From Lindgomyces ingoldianus (taxonomy: Eukaryota; Ascomycota; Dothideomycetes; Pleosporales; Lindgomycetaceae): 64,000 nt of DNA. Positions 1-11,044 of this stretch are shown here, piece after piece (positions within the stretch are counted from its first letter, which is position 1; each line of letters begins with the position of its first letter). Below the pieces are notes generated by a model that was not told the origin of the DNA, ran no database searches, and worked only from the letters and a program-made list of their open reading frames with translations. The DNA lies in the NCBI RefSeq assembly GCF_010093535.1, contig NW_022985163.1:1649672-1713671 (forward strand). The letters run 5' to 3'. A program made the position numbers and the translations under genes.

Positions 1-934
1 GTAAGCACTAGCACTAGCAGTTATCTCTAGCCTAGCCTAAACCTCTATAAGCAAGAGAAGGCTACGTAGTTAACTATGCTAACCTAGTTATAATTATAAG
101 AGTAGAAACGCGTTAAAAGCTAAAGCTAAAACATATTCTTTTAATTATAGCTAATAATTAACTAATTTCTAGATAACTAATCTTAAATTTATATAAACCT
201 TTAGTTTTTAAAAAATAAATTTTACTAACTTAATTAAAGCTAAAAATTAGCTAGCTATTATAATAAGTAATTTAGTTATGTATAAGGTTTTTAGCTTAGC
301 GCCTATATACTTTTTTAAAAATGTAAAATAACCTATATTATATAGCTATAAAAAGTGTAATAAGTAAAAAAAATATAAAAAGAAATAATTTTACTATCTT
401 TATAGTATTACTAAAAATAAAGTAAGTTATTAGTAACACCTACTATACTTAATATATTTAAGTTTATAAAATATAAAGTTAAGTAAAATCTTTTTTTTAA
501 AACACACTAGTTAGTAATAATTTTTTTAAATAAACTTTAGTAACACTATTTATTATTACTTTATATATTTCTTGTATTCTTTTTTAAAATAATGTATACT
601 TAATATACCTATATTTTTATATTAATTTACATGTAGTTTACTCTAGTATATGTTATATAAAACATATTTAAATTATAGTTAGTTATGTTTATTCTACTTT
701 TTTTTTAGCTATATTAGTGTGTTAGAGATTAGTATTAGCTACGCTTAGTTACAGGCTGTAATTAGTTACATGCTATAGTTAAATATTATTATTATGTGTC
801 TATTACCTATCTAATACTAATTTGCTAAGCATTATGCTATAACTATTCTTTAACCTAAATAACCTACCTTAATGTACTAACTATTTCTCTAAGCAAGCTT
901 TGCTTTTACAGATTATTTATAAACTGTTGTAGTA
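1..934. repeat. AT-rich RIP-degraded sequence, unidentified
   Basis: Extremely AT-rich sequence with no open frame and no tRNA-like structure that I can see. Its composition matches the transposon blocks later in the window, so it is probably a RIP-mutated repeat relic. I could not align it by eye to any of the element families identified below. Confidence 0.5.
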
Positions 935-1540
935 TTTTAAACTTTATTTTGTTAAAGTTGTACATGTTATTATTTTAGATGCTATACTTAGCTTTAATAT
1001 TCTTTATAAAGTTAAACTAGCTTTAAATTACTATAAAAATTTTATAAAAAGCTTTTTTATAGTTATACTTACACTTAAACTTTACTTTAAGCTTTAAGTA
1101 ACACTTAATAAATATATTAAGCTAGTTTATACTAACATGGCCTATATTACGCTTAATATGTAAAGAATTAGCTATATTAGCTACAGCTGCTAGCTAGAGG
1201 GGAAATCCTTACACATTTAGCTTAAGTATGTACTAAATAATTACTTACTTTTTGTTATTATCTAGCTTTTATAAGTTAGCTATATAATTAGCTTAGAAAA
1301 GTTATCTAGTGTGTTAGTTACTTATTATCTTTTAAAAAACTTTATAGATAGCTGTAGTATGTTACTTAAAAAGTATTACATTTTATTTAAAAGCTTAAAG
1401 CATAAGCTGCATCTAATGTTCCTTTAACACATTTAAGTAGTGTTATTAGAAATGCATTAGTGTAAGAAAAGTAGTGTAGTAGGGTCTTAGTATAAGTAAG
1501 TAACTTAGGTGTGTAAGCAACTCGCCTATGAAGTACGTTA
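935..1540 (+). mobile_element. Right half of foldback element epsilon (truncated)
   Basis: This stretch follows, base for base with RIP-type differences, the centre and right arm of the complete epsilon element at 19317-20421. It ends in the same terminal inverted repeat (CTATGAAGTACGTTA here, CTGTGAAGTACGTTA there). The left arm is missing. Confidence 0.6.
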
Positions 1541-1835
1541 ACATAAATATATTATGTTAGGCTACTACATTTCTAAAATCTATGTCTGCATAAGATACCT
1601 AGGATGCACTATGCAAATGCTAGATTAACACCTATTAGAGACCTCTAGACTACATTATGTATAACTTTAGTATAAACTTTACTTTAAAAGATTTTTAAGC
1701 TTATGTAAAAATTATAAAAGCTATATGTAGGCAGATGTCTATAAAAGCATATTAGGTAGTTAGAAAGGTTAAGCGCGCGCATATACCTCTTTAATAAGTG
1801 TTTAACATTCTAAAGACTAAGCTAGGTAACTATAT

Positions 1836-2115
1836 TGTAACAATCCTCATGAATCGTTCCATCTCGGATGGCTCGGAAGGCCCCTGTATCGGCCCCGACC
1901 CCGACCTGGCCCTGACCCCTGCTGTTACCCCTATTCCCTCATGTATTTAGTTGCACCTCGCCCCTGTAGCTAGCTTAGTAGTTTTCTAATATCCTTTTGT
2001 ACAAGGCCTATAGGTGTTAATAGTATTCCTAGGTTTAGAGTCCCCACGCACTTCTATATGCCTCTAAGTGGACTCCCACTGCATTTAGACCTATTGTCTT
2101 GCCTGTGCTGTTACA
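1836..2115 (+). repeat. Left LTR of element delta
   Basis: 280-bp direct repeat of 2982-3261. Its outer (left) half is GC-normal, while its inner half carries many C-to-T and G-to-A changes relative to the partner LTR. Confidence 0.75.
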
Positions 2116-2981
2116 TTATATTAGAAAACTTCCTTTTACTAGTAACAGCCTTATTAATAATATTGCATTAATTATTTGTTTAACTATGTCTAACTCTAAG
2201 AAGCGTCTAATTTAGTTTAGGTTATAGTTCTTCTACACTGTTACATTAAATTATTTAGTTATTATAGACTAGATCTTATTAACCTCTAGTTAACTAAAGC
2301 CTTTAGGTTTAGAACTTTCTATCCCCTGTAATTAAGATTGCCTTTAGAAAAGTTGTAAAGAATGCGCTAAAGTAGAAACTTAAAGACTACTAATAACTTA
2401 TTAGAATTAGAGATAACTGCTAATGCCTAACTTTTAACCTCTAACTACTAACTACCACTCTGTTAACAGCTAAACCTGCGTCTGCAGGACCTAAAGCTAG
2501 ACCTACCTAATTTAAAGTTAACCTTTAGTAGTATATCTATGCTTAATTACAAGCACAGCTTAAGCAGCTAATCCACTAAAACACTGCTAGGCAACTACTA
2601 ACCCCTAACTACTAAATCACCCCTAATAATGCCTTAAATTATCCCTGCTACCCTAATAGCAGAGGACCTTTTATGCACCTCTAATAATACCTAAATGTCA
2701 CCTTACTAAACGCACGCCTAAGATTAATAACTGTACAGATAGCTAGGAACAAATAGCAAGTCTTAATTAGTAACAGGCTGGACATCTACAGATCACTATT
2801 AGAGCAGGCGCGCACGAATGGCGTTTAGTTTAGAGGACACTGCTGGCAGTGCGAAGGAATACTTGGTAAGGACACCTAGCTAAATTAGACTAGTTTTAGT
2901 TTAAGAATGCAGAGGACATAACAGCAATACTTTAAACTATAACTACTAATAGAGACTATTAGTCTACAGAGGGGGGGGTAG

Positions 2982-3261
2982 TGTAATAATCCTCATGAAT
3001 TGTTCTATCTTAGATAGCCTAGAAGGCCCCTGTATCAGCCCTAACCCCAACCTGGCCCTGACCTCTGCTGTTACCCCTATTCCTTCATGTATTTAGTCGC
3101 ACCTCGCCCCCGTAGCTAGCTCGGTAGTTTTCTGATATCCTTTCGTACAAGGCCTATAGGTGTCAATGGCATTCCCAGGTTCAGAGTCCCCACGCACTCC
3201 CATATGCCTCTGAGTGGATTCCCACCGCATTCGGACCCATTGTCTTGCCTGTGCCGTTACA
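2982..3261 (+). repeat. Right LTR of element delta
   Basis: 280-bp direct repeat of 1836-2115. Here the outer (right) half is GC-normal and the inner half is mutated, the mirror image of the left LTR. Confidence 0.75.
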
Positions 3262-3460
3262 AGCATGTTGCAGCTGGTCGCGCATAGGGCTAGTGCGCGA
3301 GGGACTCGGACCGGAAAAACAAAGCCGAGCAACACGAGCAGAGCAGACAAAAAGAGAAAGAAACATCGATCAATCAATACAATCAATCATCATCCCATAC
3401 ATCATATCCAAAACCCATCATTCATCTCAGGAAGCCCAGAAACAGTGCTTCAATCTGACA
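3262..3460 (-). mobile_element. Truncated solo LTR, family gamma (inverted)
   Basis: Reverse complement of the first ~200 bp of the gamma LTRs at 8048-8368 and 11045-11406. It ends exactly at the gamma terminus (AATCTGACA). The other end is missing where it abuts delta at 3261/3262. Short open frames predicted here are LTR shadows. Confidence 0.7.
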
Positions 3461-4099
3461 ATAATAGCTTTATAATATATAAAGTTTTTAACTTTCTTCT
3501 TAGCTTAGAGATTATAGCATAGAAAAAGAAGAAAGGCTAGACTAGACTATATAAGATTAAAAGTATTAAAGAAAAAGATGTTATTATTAAAATAAAATAG
3601 CCTACTAAAGCTCTAATATACACAGGTTAAACTGTACTATAAAGAAAAAGAAAAAGATAACCTTCTTATAATAAAAAACCTAGATAAACTAACCTCTATA
3701 TAAAAGAATTCTTTATAGAAGAGAAAAAAAGAACAACTTTATAAAAATGCTGTAAAGGCAGAACTAGAGCCTACTATAAACTAAGCCCCTTAGGATAGCA
3801 ATGCTGCACTAGTGCAAAGAGAAGATATAATTCATGCGGCAAGCGCCTCAGTCCCGACAAGAGCCCTGTCCGGTCCGTCTAAGCAGGAGTGGCAGGCAGT
3901 CACTAATGAGGCGCAATCGTGTTGAAAGAGATGGGATTGGAAGGCCTGTGGGTTGGAATTCATGCGGACACAACAGGATGACGCTGCACTGGTTAACTTG
4001 GTGGCTCCTACATTATGCATGTAGCACGCATCACCTTGCTGCTGCATGCAGGCGCCCTTCATCATCGAAAGGAAGCATGGGACCGGCCAGAGCGGAGTC

Positions 4100-4540
4100 T
4101 CTTTGGCGCCTCCCACATACTTTGAGTTGGTAAGAGCACTCACTGGCGACCCACTCTGCCAGTAGCCGTAGCACCTCGAGCAGGCAGTACGAGCCGTCGA
4201 TAGTCACAGTGCACCCTATCTTAAGCGGCTTTCACATCTCGAACTCGCCCAGAAAGGGCAGCTTGGTCCCCACGTCCCCGGGAGGGCAGCGGCGCAAGCC
4301 TAGCTGATTGTTTCCTGATCAGCGATCTCTCCAAAGAGCCCCCCGCGGCCCGCCGAACCCACCGCCCCAAGCCTGAGAGTGTGGCTGAGCTTGGAGACGT
4401 ACTCTGAGAGCTTTTGAGAACGCTGCCAAGCGGACATGTCGCCAATATCAGTAAGACGGAGCGATTCGATAGCGCCGGCGCGCCAGCGCTTAGAGATCAA
4501 ATCTGGGAACTTCTCTAATTCTGGGTCTTGAAACGGCACC
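4100..4540 (-). pseudogene. Coding-like remnant, family unknown
   Basis: On the minus strand a coding-looking stretch begins with ATG at 4539 (MPFQDPELEKFPDLISKRWR, followed by AGAIESLRLTDIGDMSAWQR and SQKLSEYVSKLSHTLRLG). In another frame further along it reads KLPFLGEFEM, then a TGA, then KPLKIGCTVTIDGSYCLLEV followed by LRLLAEWVASE. The pieces are in different frames and contain at least one stop, so this is either a gene with introns that I did not resolve or a decayed gene. I recognise no family. Confidence 0.3.
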
Positions 4541-4896
4541 TCCGGCCTGCTTTCGGTCTTGTGCCGGAAGGGTGGTCAAATTGTGGTTCGGGAACAATCC
4601 ATCCAGTGATTATGGAGGACTCATTCCGGAACCAAAATCACGGTTCACCGGATGCCGACCCTCAGTATCAGAGGCCCGCCTGATCGCGGTCATGTAGTCA
4701 CGTCTCATTGGGAGCGAGACCCGTCCCGCTGACTTCATTTCACTTGCTATCGCTGCCATCATTTGGGGTTGAAAATGGTATAGAAGCGAATGACTTGTTG
4801 GCCTAACGTACAGGTAGAACAAAGTGAAGCAATTAAGGCTAATATGTGTCTGGGCTTATACTGCACGTTCCACCGACCATTGCAGAGTGACCTGAC

Positions 4897-5252
4897 TCAT
4901 TCCAAGGTGGACATCGGCGTGGTGGTACGACTGTTTGGTTCCTCTGGCCAGACGGTCAGTGATGAACCTTCACTGTACAGCGAGACTTACGTTTAACGAA
5001 CTTATATCTGATGCCATAGTACTCCTCTGCCGGACCGGGACCGCTTGTGGCAAGGTTCTTAAGCCAGGTCTTGATGGAGGGCAATCCTAGGTTGACTGCC
5101 TTTTGACCGGAAGTCGATTGTGCCCAAAGGGCCATGGTCGAAGTCTGAAGGATCTTTTCTGGATTCGAGGTGACGAAGGTGGTTCGGTCCTCTTCTTTGT
5201 ACTCATTGCCCAGTTGGGCGATGAGATTTTGGCACTGTTGGATGTCCGACAT
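4897..5252 (-). CDS. Small two-exon hypothetical protein (102 aa)
   Basis: Exon 1 is 5252-4991 and exon 2 is 4943-4897, on the minus strand. The 47-bp intron starts GTAAGT, has a CTGAC branch-like site and ends CAG. Splicing changes the C terminus from FVKRKSRC to FVKQEPNSRTTTPMSTLE and gives a clean stop. The N terminus is MSDIQQCQNLIAQLGNEYKE. The protein is hydrophilic, with no signal peptide, membrane segment or motif that I recognise. The textbook intron signals and biased composition support a real gene. The antisense frame of similar length (5170-5592, +) has no such support. Confidence 0.45.
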
Positions 5253-5780
5253 GTTGGCAGGTTGTGCGGAGAAAGCAGGTCAAGCTTATGCTGAAAGCGG
5301 AGCTGGGAAATGTGAGAGGGAGATGCTGGAGTTTCTCGATCGATCTCGCGAGAGCCGGCTGGATTTAAAGTCACGGAGCCACCGTGTCTGCGATTCCATT
5401 AAGCGCCTAACACCTGAGGCCGCTGGCGCCGAAGACGAGCTACGCCGCAATCCTCCTAAGGGAGCTTCCTTTGCGGACCTATCAAGCTTTGATCGTCATG
5501 ATTTCATGAAAAAACGGCAAAATGTATCGTTGCTTCTTCCAAGTGTCCCATGCGACGGGCCGACACCGGATCCGAGAAGAGACTGCGGTTGAGATGCTTC
5601 CTCGGCAGGGCCTCAGGAACAGCGCTTAACCGTGCCGCAAGGAGGCTATGGATCCGACGAAAGGGTGTGTGTATGTGCCGCCTCCTTGTTTCAAGCAGCG
5701 TCACTCCAGAGAGTTTGTGTGGCGTCTGGCATGACGGTTTAACGCTGCGCTGGGCTCGGTAAATGATCTAATCGGATTGG
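5253..5780. other. Intergenic, no supported gene
   Basis: Normal GC content. Several overlapping short frames exist on both strands, but none shows domain-like sequence or splice signals. It probably holds the promoter of the 4897-5252 gene and the 3' end of the phosphatase gene. Confidence 0.4.
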
Positions 5781-6596
5781 CTAGAGGGTTTTCAGTGCTA
5801 GAGGCTCGTCTCCCGTGCACCCCTTCTCCTTCAGAAGGGCGGCTCGGTCATCCAGGAATGCCTGATACGGGGCCTTCGGAACGGTCTTCTCATCGTTCTC
5901 CCACACGTGATATCCGACTTGTTCCCAAACTTGCAGTTGCCGGGTGAGATTGGCACTGGGTTTGACTCTCTGTTTCGACTGGACAAATGCTAGGGCATCC
6001 TCTCGCCTTGCGCCGTACTTGCGCATGAGATAGGCAACGATGACGGTCGGAGAACGTGAGATGCCCAAGTCGCAGTGGACCAGGACGGCCTCGGACGGGG
6101 GGTCATTCGGCTTGACACTCGATTCCGGGGCGTGTCGGGTCGGTAAGGTGGTCGATGATCGTAGGGCCGGTGCAGCCATCTGGTCAATGAAGTCGCAGAT
6201 CTCACTCAGACGGACAAGAAGGTCCTGCGTCGATGAATCTCCACACTGAACCCAGAGGTGTCGACGCTCGGGAACACCCGCCTCCCGTGTGCTGCTATTC
6301 CACCATACCCACCGGGCATCAGTGAGTGAGACTATAGCGTTGATACGATTCTCTCGAAGCATCTCTCGGTGGTGGGAAGCCTCGACGTTTCCAAGGAGGA
6401 GGCCCGGGACAATCTCCCTCATCCGGGCGGCATGAGCCTTCTCCCACTTCTTGATCCTGTCCTCTTGCCTTTCAGCCTCTGCATCAGTCTCCCCTCCCCT
6501 GCCCCTCTCTTCGTCGTCTCTTTCGCCTGTTCCTTCAGCATTTTCTCCTTCCCTAAGGCGCTTGTTCTCCATGCTGGCGGGAATTCTGAGTGACAC
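5781..6596 (-). CDS. Dual-specificity protein phosphatase (DUSP, 271 aa)
   Basis: Single-exon gene for a cysteine-based phosphatase that would remove phosphate from Ser/Thr/Tyr residues, probably in the cytosol or nucleus. The signature HCDLGISRS is at residues 174-182, with nucleophile Cys175 and phosphate-binding Arg181. Asp120 (VQCGDSS) is the likely general acid. The fold start EIVPGLLLGNVEASHH (from residue 61) and the post-loop helix PTVIVAYLMRKYG are typical of DUSPs. Residues 10-58 are a highly charged Glu/Arg-rich extension, and a Pro/Ser-rich insert of about 25 residues separates the general acid from the P-loop. The start at 6596 keeps the whole charged extension; Met9 is an alternative. 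The substrate cannot be told from the sequence. Confidence 0.88.
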   Translation of the reverse strand: MSLRIPASMENKRLREGENAEGTGERDDEERGRGGETDAEAERQEDRIKKWEKAHAARMREIVPGLLLGNVEASHHREMLRENRINAIVSLTDARWVWWNSSTREAGVPERRHLWVQCGDSSTQDLLVRLSEICDFIDQMAAPALRSSTTLPTRHAPESSVKPNDPPSEAVLVHCDLGISRSPTVIVAYLMRKYGARREDALAFVQSKQRVKPSANLTRQLQVWEQVGYHVWENDEKTVPKAPYQAFLDDRAALLKEKGCTGDEPLALKTL

Positions 6597-7645
6597 GTTC
6601 GACTGTATCTTGTCGACTTAACCGCAAAGGTCCTCTGGGCAGCTTGTTGCGCGTACTTCGTGGATGAGAAGGGGGATGAAAGACCTTCCGTCGTCGCCTT
6701 AGGATGTGCGTTGTCGTGGTTTGGGAAGTGGGGTAGCCACCGGCCAAGGAAGCGAGTGCACGTGCGCTGCCTGCAACGCGAGGCCGAGGTCTAGCAATTC
6801 GGAGGGTAGGTGGCTGGTGAACAGAAATATAAATCCACAGACCGGTTTTGGTCTATGTAGCAAGTGGTCTCTCCGTGAGAGGACACGCTTCCGACTCATC
6901 GCACGAAGGCTAAGCGCTAGCTTGGCAGATTTCTTGTTTACGTGAGAAATTTACTTTGCAGGAACCAATAGGACGAAAGAGACCAGTGATTATATATATA
7001 TATATATATATATATCTGACCACGATCATGCGGTGACACATCCAGTTCCAGTTCCGTTTCATTTAACCTGATTCTGGATCTCAGAATTCAGAATCTCGGA
7101 TTTGCCATTCCCCAGCTCCAGGTGGTACGCCGGGAAGATCAGCTGGAGAGCTTCGCTCGCACAAATGGTTGAACAGCTCGGTACATCTCGGCTTGCCTCT
7201 CATCACTGGAATGATGAGATGATTGATGCCAAGCAATCGTTGCGGATGGAAATTCACTGGTGCGCTGCCTCGAATCCAAAATCACGTACGGTGATCGCAC
7301 ACGACATATTAGAGTTCGAATGGATCATTGCATGTATCCACCACTTGGAAACACGTATGGATTGGTCTTCGGAAGAAAGGAACATTAGCCCGAAAGACCA
7401 CAGGAAAGAACAAGACAAGAGAGACGGTTCCATCATTCCAATCTCACGCAAACATTGTCGCTGAACGGTCAGTACGATGGAAATCTCGACTAAACCCTTC
7501 GTCGGCTGAGGACGGTCTGCAGGTGAGAAATAGACAGCCTCTCGTTCAGTTCCTGCTGGTGTGATAGCCTTCTCTACAAAAAGCAGGAATTGTATGGCTC
7601 CCACTAGAGCCACGGGTCCGTGGCGCTTACCGTATTTCATCGCTT
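6597..7645. other. Intergenic region upstream of the phosphatase, no supported gene
   Basis: Normal GC. Short frames such as 7254-7640 (-) and 7102-7464 (+) overlap each other on opposite strands and show no recognisable domain. The phosphatase promoter should lie at its left side. A TA dinucleotide run is annotated separately. Confidence 0.4.
6991..7015. repeat. (TA)n microsatellite
   Basis: About 12 uninterrupted TA units between 6991 and 7015 in otherwise normal-GC intergenic DNA. Confidence 0.9.
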
Positions 7646-8003
7646 AACGCACGGCCCCTCGTAACGCACACACAACCAAAATCCATCAACTTTTCAATTA
7701 AGCTTATCTCCACTAATATGGACCCAATTGAGGCCGCGCTAGCGTCATTTGAATTGCTGAAGCTTGGAGAAAAACCTAATTATAGTGCGACAGCAAAAAA
7801 ATTTAGTTGTTGTCGCTCTACACTATTAAAGCGCCACTGCGGGGTGCAGGGCACCTATGCAGAGAAGCACAAAAATTAACAACTCCTTAACAACATATAA
7901 GAAAAGGAACTCTCTAAATACTTTAATAAGCTTTATGTAAAAAAACTGCTACCTATAAGGCTTATAATACATAATTTTGCCTTAGAAATAGCTAGAAAAT
8001 AGG
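7646..8003 (+). mobile_element. 5' end of a pogo/Fot1-like DNA transposon, interrupted
   Basis: An ATG at 7718 opens a frame reading MDPIEAALASFELLKLGEKP, then NYSATAKKFSCCRSTLLKRH and CGVQGTYAEKHKN. After a TAA it continues QLLNNI and, after a further stop, EKELSKYFNKLYVKKLLPIR and LIIHNFALEIARK. This is the N-terminal helix-turn-helix region of fungal pogo/Fot1-family transposases. The stops are at positions where the family usually has Gln (CAA to TAA), the RIP signature. Upstream, TAACGCACGGCCCCTCG near 7645 with a repeated CGTAACGCACAC resembles a terminal inverted repeat. Beta copy A is inserted at 8004 and the catalytic DDE part is not in the window. Confidence 0.75.
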
Positions 8004-8047
8004 TGTTACAATCCTTGCTTCGACAAAATGGTATTTTCGGAAGCACT

Positions 8048-8368
8048 TGTCAGATTGAAGCACTGTTTCTGGGCTTCCTGAGATGAATGATGGGTTTGGA
8101 TATGATGTATGGGATGATTGATTGATTGTGTTGATTGTGTTTATTTATCGATCCTTTTTCTGCTCTACTCGTGTTGCTCGGCTTTTTGTTCTGCCGATCC
8201 GAGTCCCTCGCGCACTAGCCCTATGCGCGACCAGCTTGCAACATGCTGCAAAATGCTGCAAAATGCAGCAATTTGCAGCAACATACTGTTCGAGCTTATT
8301 GCTCGTACTATGTAGCAGCTTTCGTCAAACGTTCCTCCTGTCTTGACAGTAGGTGCGCATATCTGACA
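8048..8368 (+). mobile_element. Solo LTR, family gamma (321 bp)
   Basis: Starts TGTCAGAT and ends ATCTGACA, and is flanked by the 5-bp target duplication GCACT (8043-8047 and 8369-8373). It lies inside the left LTR of beta copy A; the uninterrupted sequence is visible in copy B near 20500. It has normal GC and is barely RIP-mutated. It contains a short TGCTGCAAA array (about 8240-8285). Confidence 0.88.
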
Positions 8369-8373
8369 GCACT

Positions 8374-11044
8374 ACAGCCTATGTTGTTTTTAGCGGAAGG
8401 GGGAAGGACTTAGCTAGATCGGGTGTACAGTCCGTCCGGCAGAGTATAGGTAAGGCGGGAATAAAGAAGGCAGGTTGTAGTTTAACCTAGCAGCTATATA
8501 GGGAGCTAGTAAACTAATCTAGAAGAATAGGATAAGAAGTATATATAGTGCAAGATATACAAGGCAGTAATGTCCTTTTTATAAAGGTATTAATGCCTCT
8601 TAGTTTATTATGTGTGTAAAGACTAAACAGTAATTACAGCCTTCTAACTATAGTTATAATTAAGATTATATACATAAGGTTACATACAGTTGCATGTCTT
8701 TACATGCTTATACAAAGACTTGTTAGTGCGCAATCTGCTGCATGCCTATGCATGCAATTATATGTCTTTTTTTTTATTAGATAATGCATCTTTCTATGCA
8801 TTTATCTAAAAGCTAAAGCTATTCTTTATCTGTCCTGTTACATAATCTGTCTAAAATAGGTTTAAAGGTTTTCTATCCTTAGTTGTTTAAACTATAGGGC
8901 ACTGCTAACTAGTTACTTATAGTCTAATTATAAGTTGTAACACACAGCGTCTTTTTCTAGTTAGTGTTCTTACTATTATGTTTACACTATTCTAAGTGTT
9001 AGAATTTCTTTTTAATTAGTAAGTGCCTTTTTTTATAAGCTTCTTAGATATTTATCTGTTTTAACTATGCCTTATTAGCATTCTTATTCTTCTGCTGTTG
9101 CTTGCTGCCTTTACACTGTTACTTATCTAGATCCTCTGTACTATATAAAAATGCGCTCTTATAGTCCTTATTGTTTAAGCAGTTCTTTCTGCGTAATAAC
9201 TCTATTATTAGAAAAGTACATAAAGTGCTTAAAAAAAGAGAGTTATTATAACATGTTTATTTTAAACACAGCCTAGGATTATTTAAAGCAGGAACATAAA
9301 AAGCTTCTAAAGAAAATAAAGAATGTTTATTAGAAAAAGTAAAAAAAGTGTAAGGGTTTTTTAAATAAGCAGGCCTACTATACTACTTATTAGGCTTTTT
9401 AGGTGTTAGAGCTTTAGTTCTTAGATGCTTATTAAAAGTAAGCATAAAAGCAGCTTAATTTACTAGTAGATTAAAAGGCAAAATATCTAGAAAAAAAACC
9501 TCTCTTTGCTAAATAAGCTTAAAGTGCTTAAGGTAAAGGCTGCAGGTCTTCCTCCTCTGCAGCCTATATTAAAGGGTTGCGGACCTCCTACATTGCAGCT
9601 AGGTGATGCTGCTGTGGTTTTAACTAATGTTAATGTTTTCTAGTCTAGGGAGCTTTCTCTAGAGTAGTTTTATTTAAAAGGGACTCTAAGTATTTATAAA
9701 GAATTAAAGAGGCATTTAATAGACTTTTAATAAGCTTTTAAGTACTTTTACTAGTAAGCTATTTTTTTTACTTAATTAAGTACTTATTTCCTTAGTAGTC
9801 TAAGATTTATTTAACTTTATATTCTTTTTTTTCCTTCTTTTAACTAGTAGTTACTAGTAGGATGCTCTTAGGCGTAAGTTTAAGCTTAGAGACATAGAAC
9901 TAAAAATATATTTACATCTCTTTTAGTAGTTTAAGTTTATAAATGCCTAGGCGTGTCTATATAACCTAATAGAGTCTTATGCGTTTTTTAGTAAGCTTTC
10001 TAGATGGCCTAGAGGTCTTAATATTCTTTGTATCTAGGTATATATAGTTGTTTAGGTGTATTTCTAGCGCTAGTTGCTGTTTCTAGTTTGCTGATTTTTC
10101 TATAGCAAGTTATGCTATTAGTAGCTATTCTGCCTAATTATTCTGTTTGTTTAACACGTATTTGCGCAGGTATTTTTCTACTTTTGCGTTTTCCTGTTCT
10201 GTTTGTCTGTCTGTTTACAGGTAGTATGCTGTAGAGAGCTTATAATTAATCCCTAAATGCCTAACTGCTGCTGCCTAATACTTGCTTGTAAATAGTTTGT
10301 TACAGTTAGAGATAATAATCTCTAAGCAACTATAAGTAGCTAAGACATTCTTTTCTAGTTTAAATATAAATTCTTTAGCAGTTATGCTTTTTTCTAAGGG
10401 CTATAGATAAATAAACTTTATAGTTTTATTAATAACTTATGTAATTATATTACAGAGCCTTTCTATACTAGATTCTTGTAATAGTAGTAGTCTAGTAATA
10501 AAATCTATAGTTATTATAGTCTATAGTTAACTTAGCGCTGTATTTAGTTAAAGTAGTCTATAAGGTTTATGCTGTTACAGATTATTCTTATTATAAATAT
10601 TACATTCTTATAAGACTTTAGTACATAGATGCTTTAGTTAAGGCACTTTTTATAGTATTATATCTTTAATCTTTTTCTATAGTAATTCTATTCTAGGGTG
10701 TCTAAATATAGAAGCTTTATAATATTCTTTTATTAGGTTCTTCTATCCTTGTTTAATAATTATAAGAGAATATAGTAGTTTTTTTTAGTTTAGTCCTTTA
10801 TAGACTAGGCCTTCTAGAGTTTTTTTAAATATTATAAATTTTTTAAAATTTTCTTTGTTCTTTACAAAGTAGTTAGAACGTTAGCTAAGAGTGTCTGCTT
10901 ACTAGTTGCTGCTTCCTGCTACATGTTTAATAATAAAATTAAATTAGGCTAACTCTATAGCCTATTATATATGCATTAGCAAAAGTTTTTTATGTGTAAG
11001 GAAAGTAACAAAGTTTATGTAGTTAGTAAAAATTATAAATTACT
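8374..11044. repeat. Beta copy A, 3' LTR remainder and internal sequence
   Basis: Collinear with 20500-23300 of beta copy B, with RIP-type differences. The LTR end (GTAACA) is at about 8942. The rest is internal sequence with no open frame. Confidence 0.75.

Larger units (their letters stand above)
1836..3261 (+). mobile_element. Small LTR element delta (TRIM/LARD-like, gag-like relic inside)
   Basis: Two 280-bp direct repeats, 1836-2115 and 2982-3261, start TGTAA and end GTTACA and enclose 866 bp. A purine tract (AGAGGGGGGGG) lies just before the right LTR, as expected for a polypurine tract. Between about 2700 and 2890 one plus-strand frame reads coherently (LLNARLRLITVQIARNK, then NRLDIYRSLLEQARTNGV, then FRGHCWQCEGILGKDT), interrupted only by TAG codons that RIP makes from CAG. 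This looks like the end of a gag-like protein. No RT or integrase is visible, so the element is non-autonomous or internally deleted. The flanking bases do not form a clear target duplication, so one edge was probably rearranged. Confidence 0.7.
1541..3829 (+). mobile_element. Fragment of LTR retrotransposon alpha with nested insertions
   Basis: 1541-1835 matches the interior of alpha copy 1 at about 14540-14855, and 3461-3829 matches about 15073-15440 of the same element, in the same orientation. Between the two pieces sit LTR element delta and a piece of a gamma LTR, and about 217 bp of alpha sequence is missing. The fragment ends at the normal-GC sequence starting near 3830. Confidence 0.6.

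Noticed and set aside
3093..3522. Several short frames on both strands (60-100 codons)
   Set aside because: They lie inside the delta right LTR and the truncated gamma LTR, which recur elsewhere in the window, so they are repeat shadows.
5170..5592. Plus-strand frame of 140 codons
   Set aside because: Antisense to the spliced 4897-5252 gene over its first part, with no domain or splice evidence of its own.
7254..7640. Minus-strand frame of 128 codons near the pogo relic
   Set aside because: No recognisable domain, overlapped by two plus-strand frames of similar quality.
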